A stretch of DNA of 64,000 bases from NCBI GenBank assembly GCA_010093485.1, contig MU001501.1:947052-1011051 (forward strand). The letters run 5' to 3'. The notes beneath the pieces were generated by a model. The model was not told the origin of the DNA. It did no database searches and saw only the letters and a program-made list of their open reading frames with translations. Numbering within the stretch: the stretch's first letter is position 1; each line of letters opens with the position of its first letter. Position numbers and translations under genes: made by a program. This document shows positions 54,868 through 64,000 of the stretch, piece by piece. This DNA comes from Karstenula rhodostoma CBS 690.94 (lineage: Eukaryota; Ascomycota; Dothideomycetes; Pleosporales; Didymosphaeriaceae).

Positions 54868-55747
54868 GTTTGCTGCGAGGCGTCAGGGTGGCAGACTGCG
54901 TGGTGTTGCCACGAAAGGAAGTCGCGACCGGGTGAGGCGCGCAATCAGCCTGTTTACGTCCCTGACCACCGCAACGTGTTCCGTCCCAGGCCAGGAGCGC
55001 GCAAGATTCGCAGAGCAATCAGCGATTGGTGATACAGTGGTGCAGTCAGACAGTAGACACAGATGTGCAGATGGATGTGAGAGCGCGCAAAGACGGTCAC
55101 ATGACGCGTGCGACGGGCCAAGGCGCTACGTCCGCGCTAGGCTAGCAGCTGCCGCCTCCGCCTCGCTTTTGGCCGGGACGGCAGCGACTCTTCTTCTTTT
55201 CTGCGCACTCCACCTGCTCTCTACTGACCCCTCCCCGTTCGCGCTTGCCTTTGCTTCCTCCCCCGTATCTGCCTGCTCCTGCCTCGAGCATTGCGCAGAC
55301 GCAGACGCAGACGCGCCCTCACATCTGAGACGCCGGCTGCTTGTCGTCCCCCAGCAAGGTTTGACGAGCGAGCTTTCTCTTTACTTAGGCCAATTTCTCC
55401 TCACCATCGACGCACGTCCCAAGCAAGCTACACCTCTCCCTTCGACACATCGCTGCACTGCACAAGCTCCCGCGGCTCCTCTCATCGAGACGCTGCTCTC
55501 TCACCCGACTTCTCTCCGTCCGCTCCAGCACGCTTCCCAGCCTAGCCCAGCTTCCGACGACCCTGCCTTCCGCCCCTCGCCCTGTCGCAGTCCCATCCCT
55601 CGCCAGCACCAGCACGTTTTCCTTAGCAGCCCCCGCTGTACATAACGTGGCTAAGAATCGAATCAATTCAATCATACCAATTCCAGCTTCGCTTGAGCTC
55701 GTGAAGAACTACCACCCGTAGCTGGCTGCCGCAACCCCCCACAAAAC
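54868..55747. other. Divergent intergenic region and pyrimidine-rich leader
   Basis: 880 bp between the CENP-K-like gene (minus) and the KH gene (plus). From ~55150 to 55740 the plus strand is C/T-rich, which fits a long 5' leader of the KH-protein gene. An open frame of ~310 codons (54704-55645, plus) overlaps the CENP-K-like coding region antisense and is judged compositional. Confidence 0.5.
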
Positions 55748-57390
55748 ATGTCTGCCTCACCAACCATCGCGACCTCCACCAAGCGGCCCCTCGAGGAGCC
55801 CTCTTCGCCCTCCGGCCCCAATGACCAGCCCGACGCCAAGCGCCCTGCGCTGGACAAGCTTGTCAACGAGCCCGCTGCCGAGGACATCAACACGGCACAG
55901 CCAGTAAAGGCTGAGGACATTGCGCCCGAGAACATCAATGCCGGCGGCGATGCTAGGGCCGAGGTAAACCCCGAAGGAGTCTTGCCCAACGAGAATGGTG
56001 CCGAGGAAGACGCGCAGGCGGACACCGTGCTCCCAGATGCACCCGCCGTCATTCCCTCGCTTGACACCCAACCCATCCAGTCCACCTCCGGTGCCAATGG
56101 CCGTCCCGCCAGCAATACCCAGCATCAAGACGAGACCAACTGGCTGCATCTACGCGCTTGCATTGGCACCAGCGAGGCTGCCACCATCATCGGAAAAGGC
56201 GGGGAAAATGTCACCCAGATCCGACGTCTCTCCGGCGCCAAGTGCACCGTGAGCGACTACTCGCGGGGTGCTGTTGAGCGCATCCTGACGGTTAGTGGCC
56301 AGGTGGATGCTGTATCAAAGGTATTTCTCCCCGCAATTGTACATTGTAACGGTAGCTAACATGTATAGGCTTTCGGCCTAATTGTGCGTACCCTCAACCA
56401 AGAGGACCTTGAGACCGCTTCCACTGGCACTTCAAAGAGCTACCCCATGCGTTTGCTGATTCCTCACATCCTCATTGGCTCCATCATCGGCAAGGGTGGA
56501 GTCCGCATACGCGAGATTCAGGAAGCGTCCAACGCCAAGCTAAACGCTTCAGATACCATGTTGCCCAACTCCGGCGAACGCTCCCTTGTCGTGCTAGGTG
56601 TCGCGGATGCTGTGCACATTGCTGTCTACTATGTGGCCCAGACTCTCGTAGAGCAGCTGACGGAGCGATTCGGTGGCCCAGCAGCCTCCCAGTATGCCAC
56701 TCGTAGTGGTACCGCAGCGAACGTTGTGCCCGGCGGCATGTCCGTTCAGCCCTACGTTCCTCAGCCCGCTGGCGGTCAGTACAACTACCCTGACAACTAC
56801 CGTCGGCAGCAGGCCCATCCTGCACAGCGCACTCCAGTGCATGGCCAACACCCGGGTCAATACGCTATGCATGGCCAGGCTCCGCAGCAAGCATACGGCC
56901 AACCAGCCATGCCGTATGGCGCTGGATCGCCTGCGCGTGCCCACTACGGCGCTCCTACGCCACAACCCGGTCCCTATGGCGGACACCCTGCTGCCCCGGT
57001 TGCACATGCACATGGTGCAGTGCCTGCCCAAACCCCCGTTCAAGTACCTGGTCAGGTGAGTTACTTCCAAGTTGTTACTCTGGCACGAATGCAAAGAACA
57101 TCAATGTGCGGACCAAGACGACATAAATTTTGCTGACCATATTACAGCCACTTACACAACAGATCTATATCCCCAACGACATGGTCGGAGCTATCATTGG
57201 TAAGGGCGGTGCTAAGATCAACGAAATTAGACAATTGAGCGGTAGCGTCATTAAGATCAACGAACCCACCGACAACAGCAATGAGCGTCTTGTCACAATC
57301 ACCGGAACGCAGGAATGCAACCAGATGGCGCTGTACATGCTCTATTCGCGACTTGGTGAGATACCCGGACAGCACGGCTACGGTCGTTGA
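55748..57390 (+). CDS. Three-KH-domain RNA-binding protein (PCBP/HEK2-like)
   Basis: Three exons, 55748-56320, 56369-57055 and 57148-57390, 500 aa, all joined in phase 0 with GTATTT, GTGAGT donors and TAG/CAG acceptors. Each exon contributes one KH domain with an intact GxxG loop: KH1 IIGKGGENVTQIRR (GKGG at ~149), KH2 IIGKGGVRIREIQ (~232) and KH3 IIGKGGAKINEIRQ (~438). The N-terminal 130 residues are acidic and disordered. A Pro/Gln/His/Tyr-rich linker separates KH2 from KH3, a composition often found in proteins of RNA granules. It resembles yeast Pbp2/Hek2 and animal PCBP/hnRNP K, which bind C-rich RNA and influence mRNA stability, localisation and telomere silencing. The extent of functional equivalence is inferred. 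Confidence 0.93.
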
Positions 57391-58132
57391 AGCTTACTCG
57401 AGCTAGAATCGGAAAAACATCGGATTTGAGTATCAAACGGAACACTCAGTTATCCAATGCCTATGATCACTTTCAGTACTGAAGAATGTGGTTGGCTGGC
57501 CTGTCATGTCTCAATCGAGACCCCGGATGTACCTGGTAGCACGGCGTATAAGGTCTTGGGCTCTCGGCATCTTTAGAATGCCTGTTCTTCACTTCAGTAT
57601 CGTTTGGCGAATGCCCAGGTTTCCATTATTTGGGAGAGGTAGTGGCTATGGATGAAGACCATTGTATTTTAGCTGGCGTGTCGCTCAGATTGCCTACGCG
57701 CCCGGGCTTCTCCATCTTCTAATTTGATCGGTATTGTCATGTAACAACCATCAACACTGCCTCTTTTCCGCCTCTCTATTTTCCCACCATACGTTGGTGG
57801 TGGCTTAGAATCGCGAGCTTCCACTCCCGGAACCGTGTTAGCGTGGTTGCTCATTCTTTGTCCTCTGGATCACGGCTGCGCGCGGTCGACCACACTGGAG
57901 GCCACTGGACAACAAACGTGATTGTCTTTGATATATTTGGCGATGCATTCCTCAGGCGTTGAAAGACTTCCGCACGCGAACGGGGTATATGAGGGTATCC
58001 AAATGAAGGCGGGCCCCCGAAAGTACCCCGTTCGACGGACCTGACCGTTCCTCTTGTGACCTGTTGCAACCCTGCTCGGTGCTCGGCTTCTCAAGTACTG
58101 TCTCTATAGGTGTGATATCGCTGAAAGGTAAG
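57391..58132. other. Intergenic region
   Basis: 740 bp: KH-gene 3' UTR and BTB-gene promoter. No supported ORF on either strand. Confidence 0.4.
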
Positions 58133-59202
58133 ATGACGCGGGTTCCGACAACGTTGCCGCCGCCATATACGGCTCTTCCTGGTACACCTGCTGGATCTGT
58201 CAGGTGAGTTTGCAAGCAAGGGATAAGTCGTCTTCCCGAACAAACCATCAAACCTTTGATATCATTCGTTTGACCACACAACTAACAGCCCTCAGACCAT
58301 CGGCCGACCACTTCACCAGGACGTCCGAGATCCTCGTCGGCGCTGGCTCCAAATCCACGCGCTTCCTCTTGCACACCTCACTGCTTACCCAGAAATCGCC
58401 GTACTTCCGCGCCGCCCTCACTGGTCCCTTTGTCGAAGCCACAAACCAGTCCATCCGCTTCGATGACGTCTCCGTCGAGATCTTCGAGCTCCTCGTCACA
58501 TGGCTCTACATGGGCGCCATCAAGCCAGCCCCCTTCAAAGACGGCAAACCCGCCTACTACACGCTCCTCCATCTGTACATCCTCGCAGACCGCCTCTGCT
58601 TCGAAGGCCTGCGCAACCACATCGTCGACATGATGGCGGACCTGGCAGACTCGACGAACAGCGTACTCACGCCGTCGGACACGCGCATCCTGTACAACGA
58701 GATCGACGAGGGCGCCAAGATCAGGCAGCTCGTGCTCGACTTGTTTGCGTTCAAGAAGACGGACAAGCTGCTCGCGACGCACACGGATACGTGGCACGCG
58801 AAGTTCCTCAGGGACTTGTGCGTGAGGCTGAAGAAGCCGTGCGCGCAGGCGATGCAGAGGCATCGGCTGAGGGGCTTTTTGCCGCTGAGCTGGCATACTA
58901 CGCGTTCGTGCGAAAACTGCAGGGCTGTTCTGCCGCCGAGGATCGGGGCCGTGGGGTGCGATGAGTGTTGTTGTGCGTGGTGTATACGGTGTTACGAGGA
59001 GGGGGTTGGGGTGGCAAGTTGGGAGGATGGCAGGGGTGAAGTGCTGGATGGGGAGGAGGAGGGGAAGGGTGGTGCGAGGAGGAGGAGGGCGTGCGTTGGG
59101 CGGCGGTGGGAGAGTTGCAAGCCGTGGAGGGGGAGTAGGTGCGTGGTTTACCACGAGCATAACGAGACGGAGGCCTGTGGGGATGTGTTCATGGGGAGGT
59201 GA
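58133..59202 (+). CDS. BTB/POZ-domain protein with Cys-rich C-terminus
   Basis: Two exons, 58133-58203 and 58296-59202, 325 aa. The intron (92 nt) is GTGAGT...CTCAG; the earlier AG of CTAACAG would break the frame. The N-terminus MTRVPTTLPPPYTALPG is Pro-rich. The BTB fold runs from SEILVGAGSKSTRFLLHTSLL through KSPYFRAALTGPFVEA, then FDDVSVEIFELLVTWLY and LLHLYILADRLCFEGLRN, all intact. The C-terminal third has a cysteine cluster (CENCRAVLPP, GCDECCCAWCIRCYEE) that could bind zinc, and a very Gly/Glu/Arg-rich segment. BTB proteins often act as Cullin-3 adaptors or oligomerisation platforms; this one's partner is unknown. Compare the broken BTB gene at 33.7 kb, which lacks the Cys-rich tail. 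Confidence 0.85.
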
Positions 59203-60103
59203 CGCACGGAGAAGGCGGGAGGGAGTGTGGGTGGGATCTACAATCTGTTCTTTAGATTTCTCTTTCTGTACTACTCTCATATGCGTGCATCACTTCAAAT
59301 TTCCCATATGTATCTTAATTGGGATCTGAGTTTCAGTCGTGCTTCCATTGCTTTTTTAAAATCGACAGACAATCCCCTCAACCTGCTCCAACGGACCCAC
59401 CAGCCCTGTTGTCGATGATGCGGCACACACACCAAGCCACCGACAGCATCCAATCCCATCCTTGGAAAAGACTGCAGCAGCCCCAATGTTGAGCTACCGA
59501 CTATCCAAGTGGCTTGTAGCAGATGCTGCTAGTCCATGGGTTGAAAGAAACTGATAATGGGGCTTGCTTTCTTTTGTCATTAGAGGCACGCCGTGGGAAT
59601 TGGCGATTGGTCAGCTAGAGCAGCGTACCCTTGAACTGCAAGCCTCCGGGTTTGACTAACTGATCAATGCCGTGTCAAGTGGTTGAGAAAATGCGGTGTT
59701 ACAGTTGACGACGGCTGGACACGGCTGCAGCCCCCATGCATAAGCCACAAATATATTTTTGCCGGGGCACCGAGTACACAGACCTTGTTTTGTTTTGTCG
59801 AGATTTTGCATCCTCACCCTACGAGCTAACAGGAGAATTCAGCGGACATAGGAAAAAATCGGGCATTAGTATGAAGTTGTTCCCAAATGCGTGATGTGTG
59901 AGTCAAGCATCGGGAATGAGAAAGAGCTTAGAAGCTAATTATTGTTTTCTTGGAACCATTGAACTTCCAAATAAGCGTACAGATCATCTAATCTCGTGCA
60001 CATGCATCTTGTTAAACTCCCCTCCGATGTCTCCATCACATGCCGCACTAGAAGTCGTGATCTATGTCACACAGTTGCATGACAGTAGTACCGAGACACT
60101 TTG
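59203..60103. other. Intergenic region between convergent genes
   Basis: 900 bp between the BTB gene and the 3' end of the hydrolase. Only short ORFs. No repeat or RNA gene was recognised. Confidence 0.45.
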
Positions 60104-61081
60104 CTAAACACGCACATGTGCGAAAGGCCTAGAGTACTTAACGATCAGGTCAGTGACCTCCTTCGGCTTGCTCAGCATCGAAACGTGGTCCGCGTCAAGT
60201 TGCTCAACAGTGAATTTGGCACCCGGCTGATCGATAAAAGTCTGCGCCCACGCAGGTGGAACCGACTTGTCCTGACTTCCGATAACGTAGACAACCTCAA
60301 AGTCGCCCGTATAAGGAAGGTATGTCGCAGTGGCGTTCAAGGCGTTGAACGAGGAGAAGCGGAGCTTGCTAGTCCAGTAATCTGCCTCCTTTGCCGGCAA
60401 AAAGTTGTAGAAGGCCTTCTGAGGAGGAAGGTCTTCGTCGCCGTCGGCCGTGACCTCGCCCGAGTTATCGTGGTAGTTGAACAATGCTGGAGAAACGTGG
60501 TGAATATCTTGCTTGGTCTCCGGATGTTCCACTTCTTGGATGGTGGGGATGTAGCCAGAAAGGTAGACGAGTGAAATGATGCGGCCGCGGGCTTCGGGCC
60601 CGGCAACCACGGCGCTGGATGATGAAGCTGAGTAGCGAGGGGCGCCCTTGACGGCTTCTCCAATAACAGTGCAACCATAGCCTGTCCAATGTTAGTTACC
60701 CACTCACTGGGATGGCGCGTCATTGGACTATGACTTACTGTTACCAACCAAAACCACGTCCCTACCCAAGTTGAGATGCTTGTCTGGGCAGGGTTAGCAG
60801 AGAAGCAAGAAACGCTTCCTGGAATGCTCACAGAGAACCGACTTGACGGCGTCAATGTCAGGTTGTCGGCCAACTACATGCCCAACCGAGGGCAGGGCAA
60901 CGGTATCGAGGAACTTGTAGTTGGCCTGAGCCAGCCGACGCTTCACCTTCTCGAAGACTTCGGGGGAGTGGAAAGCTCCTGGGACCATGATGACCGCGGG
61001 GTCGCTCGAACGTGCATCTGCGGCCAAAACCACATTGAGGAAGGCGCACAAAAAGACCGAGATAAAGAAGGAGAGCTGCAT
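60104..61081 (-). CDS. Secreted alpha/beta hydrolase
   Basis: Three exons, 61081-60832, 60783-60739 (45 nt) and 60681-60104, 290 aa, with short GTGAGC...CAG and GTAAGT...CAG introns (48 and 57 nt). The signal peptide is MQLSFFISVFLCAFLNVVLA. The core starts PAVIMVPGAFHSPEVFEKVK. The nucleophile Ser99 sits in VLVGNSYGC (GxSxG), formed across the exon 2/3 junction. Candidate acid Asp236 is in VYVIGSQDKSVPP and the His264 in LDADHVSML, followed by a helix ending FAHVRV. The oxyanion-loop segment is VPGAF. The fold matches the EstC/salicylate-esterase-like AB hydrolase group; the substrate is unknown, and secretion is predicted from the leader. Confidence 0.88.
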
Positions 61082-62160
61082 CTTTGAAATGTGTACAGCG
61101 GAGGTGGAACTTCGTATGCGATGTGCGAGCGAGCAGGCAGAAAGACGTGTTCGAGAGAGGTAGAGATCTGTAGGTTCGCCTTCTTATACGAGATCTGTTT
61201 TAGTGCACGGACGAAATGAAGGTGAGGGTGAGCCCACAAAAGGACAAAGAGCCACACTGCATCGAGAGCCGCCATGGTGGAGCAAGGTGCCTCCAGTGTG
61301 CCTTCTCGAATTGCAATTGAAAAAGGAAAGGAGCGCTACCACGGCGATAGCGTAGTCAGCCCTTTCCCTACAAGGAATGTGCGTGTGGTCCATCGCAGCC
61401 ACAGAGCTGAAAGCGAAGAAGTTAGGATCGTGAAGTCTATGTTGTGCGCTCTGATAGGCGGACATGCATGGTGTTCTTGTGACACATGTAAGCGAGCGCG
61501 ATACGATGCGGCGTAGTCGATCTAAGGCAGATTCTCGCACCGCGAAAAAAGAGAGCCCAGCGAGCGATGCATGAGTATGATACGCGATAAATCATGGAAA
61601 GAGATATCTTTCGGATATGCACTGCGGTCGTCTATACCCAAGTTTCCTGTGACGTCAGACTGCCTAAGTGTATATTAAGGCACGCCACCTCTCGTGCCCG
61701 CTACACCATCAATTCCCCGAATTGACGGGAGCCTGAACACCGCCCAAGACGTCAAGGGTTCCGGGTGGGGAAGTTCTAACGGCATCTGGGGAATTAATGA
61801 GATCTGGTTTCGCACCGACATATCCAGTTCACTGCCGAACTTTGCTCCCTTTCAAATCGAATATCACAGAAGATCAAATCGCTTTCTGAAGTGATAGGAT
61901 TCAGGTCTTTGAATGACGACACCCAGCTATTGACTACCTCATGCTGCAGGACATGCGGGCAGATGATAAGGTGGTAGAGATAGTCCCAATATGCCGGACT
62001 CACAATCTGAAGAATCATAGGGATTTTCCATCGTATCGCAAGGATTCAAGGCTTCAACGTCCCTATCCCTACGTACGCGTGCCCAATCAGCCGTTGTCTC
62101 TCTCCAAGAGCGCACAAATATAGGCAATCTCCAGCGTGCTAATTGCTACACCTGCGCCCT
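61082..62160. other. Intergenic region
   Basis: 1.1 kb upstream of the hydrolase and downstream of the F-box-like gene, both on the minus strand. Short ORFs only; none supported. Confidence 0.45.
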
Positions 62161-63128
62161 TCAAGACGGCTCGTTGAAACCGTAGCGCACAGTCATCTTG
62201 ATGTTCTGGACCTGGCACCGCCATCCTGGGTACTACTCGCCGTTAGTAACCGTCCTTTGTTTGAGCTTGCACATCACGTGAAATCGCAAGGGTTTTGGCT
62301 GCTCACCTTGGCTCTCGCCCATACTAGGACCGAGTCACCCTCGTGCAAGACGCTGAAGAAACCATCACCATTACCGGCACCCTCGTTGCCTTCACAGTGA
62401 TTCGGAGTCCACACAACTTGGTAATCAATATGTTGCCGCTCAGCTACCTTGTTGCCTTGCAGATACCAGGCTAGGGGTTCGCATTCCTGTGGGCCGACCG
62501 ACGCATTCTCGGGTCGTTCATCAACAAGCCTGTGTTCCGACGATGATAGCTGGTCCTGCAACGCTTGTGGGTTGTCGTACTCCCTAGTCCAGAATGGAAG
62601 ATTCTCCAGGGTCGAGAATTGCGGTCCAGGTCTCAGAATAGATACTTCTAGCCAAGAAGAGGTGTTGTACGTGCCGGTTGTGTTTTCGCTTGTCCATCCT
62701 TGATCTTGGCTCTTGATGTCGAATTTGATCTCTTTGACCTTTAGCGTCACATGAGGTGAAGATATGCGGCGTATAGTGTTACGGCTGAGCACTTCGGCAG
62801 GCAAACACACGTATGCACTTGTAGCGGCGCCCATGAGCGCCTCGGCCACTACACGACGGCTGCCTGTGAACTCGATGACAGGCTCGTACTGCGCGCAGGC
62901 CAAGATTTCGAGGACCAGCTCCGTGGGTAGACCCAGAGCTTTGAGCATGGCGCGCGTGACACATATGTCTGCGTAGGATAGTGAGAGACCGGCGTCACCT
63001 TCATTCTGGCGACTCTGGCGATTTGGGCGAACTGGAGACGGGGAAGTCTGAGAGGTCTGATTGTCGCCGGAGGACCATAGGGAATTGAGTCTGGCGCTGA
63101 GGAGGTTGAACACGCCGCTCATATCCAT
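62161..63128 (-). CDS. F-box-like hypothetical protein
   Basis: Two exons, 63128-62307 and 62232-62161, 297 aa, with a 74-nt GTGAGC...GTAG intron containing ACTAAC. The start MDMSGVFNLLSARLN was chosen as the first ATG. Residues ~62-80 (LGLPTELVLEILACAQYEP) look like the first helix of an F-box. The remainder follows a family pattern frequent in moulds: TSSWLEVSILRPGP, then WYLQGNKVAERQHIDYQVVW, GNGDGFFSVLHEGDSVLVWARAK and, from exon 2, YPGWRCQVQNIKMTVRYGF. That last block resembles the end of a beta-sandwich often found C-terminal to the F-box in these proteins. A role as substrate receptor of an SCF-type ligase is possible but not shown. Confidence 0.7.
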
Positions 63129-63757
63129 GATGTGGTATGTGCGAAGGTAAGGCGAATTGTTGAGATGTGTGTTGTTGTTCCTTTGTAAACGCGACAACCA
63201 AACGCGACAGCTGGTGACGTCGGCCGCTCTTACACACCTGCTCAAGGCTGGCTAACCGTAAACGGCTTAGTACCATTCGAATTGGGGAAGCACATTGTGA
63301 TGTCGAACCGCTACAACAACACGACTGTACGCACTGAGACCAATATGCTCTAGTTAATAACGAATACCGTCCTTCACGAGATTCTCACGAAAATATGGAT
63401 ACGAGTTAAACTAGACGTCGCACTAAACTGGATGATACAGAGGGCGGACTTGATCGGTATTGCACGGATCGATACCATTAGGTATACTAACAGACTTCTT
63501 CTACTTGAAGCAGCACGGTCGAATATACTGGCAACTCTCGCCCGCACCATTATGTAAGGCTCCAGGCAGGCATGTCTCGGCGACATGCTTGGCTTGGATT
63601 TTCCCACCCAGTGTCATCAAAGAGCTCCAAAAATTCTTGTCCGTCAGCAGAAGCGAGAGTTGTACACCTTTCTATCCTGCAAGGCTGTACGCGGTGTTTT
63701 TTTTAAAACATAGAAGCACTAGGGTCCTTCTAACTCGCCCCTGCACATCATCCTATC
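63129..63757. other. Divergent intergenic region
   Basis: 630 bp between the F-box-like gene (minus) and the FAD-oxidoreductase gene (plus). A short T8 run precedes AAAACA near 63700. Nothing else recognised. Confidence 0.4.
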
Positions 63758-64000
63758 ATGTCTCGGTTTCAAGCTTCCTTATTCGGCCTCCTAATGCTAG
63801 TCTGCGCAAACTTTGCGCGTGCAAAGATCGATGAAAGTTCCTTCGATGCGGCAAGGGTCATACAAAGAGACGTTGCGATCACCGGAAGAGGTGCAGCCAG
63901 GACTTACGCGGCAGTTCGGCTTCGAGAAGACCTCAACATCAGCATCATAGTGATCGAGCCAAAGAACCGATTGGGTGGCCACGTCGATACATACGCGGTC
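63758..64000 (+). CDS. Secreted FAD-dependent oxidoreductase, 5' part
   Basis: Open from the ATG at 63758 to the window edge (81 codons), so 3'-incomplete. A signal peptide (MSRFQASLFGLLMLVCANFA) is followed by the N-terminal Rossmann beta-alpha-beta unit: VAITGRGAARTYAAVRLRED, then IIVIEPKNRLGGHVDTY. The GG-doublet motif (RLGGH) and the Glu ending the second strand (VIE) are typical of FAD-containing amine-oxidase-like enzymes and of the beta-cyclopiazonate-dehydrogenase-like proteins common in moulds. The first motif should read GxGxxG; here it is GRGAAR, with the third glycine changed to Arg. Whether the rest of the gene is intact is not visible. Confidence 0.8.
   Translation, partial: MSRFQASLFGLLMLVCANFARAKIDESSFDAARVIQRDVAITGRGAARTYAAVRLREDLNISIIVIEPKNRLGGHVDTYAV

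Noticed and set aside
54704..55645. 313-codon plus-strand ORF
   Set aside because: Antisense to the CENP-K-like first exon and through a C/T-rich leader; its Ser/Ala/Leu/Pro content reflects base composition.

Overview
This window is nuclear DNA of a filamentous ascomycete (Pezizomycotina), most likely a dothideomycete. The evidence is short introns (about 47-190 nt) with GTANGT-type donors and CTRAC-like branch points. Genes lie in mixed orientation. The families are typical of moulds: a fungal CP2/Grainyhead factor, a DUF6594 protein, BTB proteins, a fungal caspase-like protein and several secreted glycoside hydrolases. Class level is inference; no marker fixes genus.

Layout. (1) 0.5-10 kb is mostly housekeeping: translation factor eIF1 (SUI1), DNA ligase I (CDC9), two unrecognised proteins, and the DEAH/DEVH rRNA-processing helicase DHR2. 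(2) 10.4-25.6 kb is rich in secreted proteins: a six-hairpin glycosidase tail-to-tail with a GH27 alpha-galactosidase, a Gly/Ser-rich repeat protein, a GH5 glucanase and a GPI-type PEBP protein. Interspersed are a caspase-domain protein, a small conserved-looking protein, a DUF6594 membrane protein and a 251-bp MITE. (3) 26-31 kb: a Ser-rich protein, a YMC1-type mitochondrial carrier and a Ras-like GTPase with a 17-nt microexon. (4) 31-39 kb is gene-poor and partly degenerate: a BTB pseudogene, a short tandem duplication whose copies differ only by transitions, and a 49-residue secreted protein. (5) 39.5-47 kb: a coiled-coil protein and a CP2/Grainyhead transcription factor. (6) 47-53.7 kb: almost 7 kb in which I find no convincing gene. 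(7) 53.7-64 kb: a probable CENP-K kinetochore subunit, a three-KH RNA-binding protein, an intact BTB protein, a secreted alpha/beta hydrolase, an F-box-like protein, and the start of a secreted FAD oxidoreductase that runs off the window.

The genes do not form one pathway. The nearest to a functional group is the set of three secreted carbohydrate-active enzymes at 10.4-23.2 kb. The most notable anomalies are a one-base frameshift in the alpha-galactosidase, the nonsense codon in the 34-kb BTB gene, the large empty intervals around the CP2 gene, the MITE with intact TIRs and TA flanks, and two altered glycines in the dinucleotide-binding motif of the last gene. I see no CRISPR, prophage, rRNA or convincing tRNA, and nothing I would call a new multi-gene system. 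All exon coordinates were read by eye from splice signals and frame continuity.
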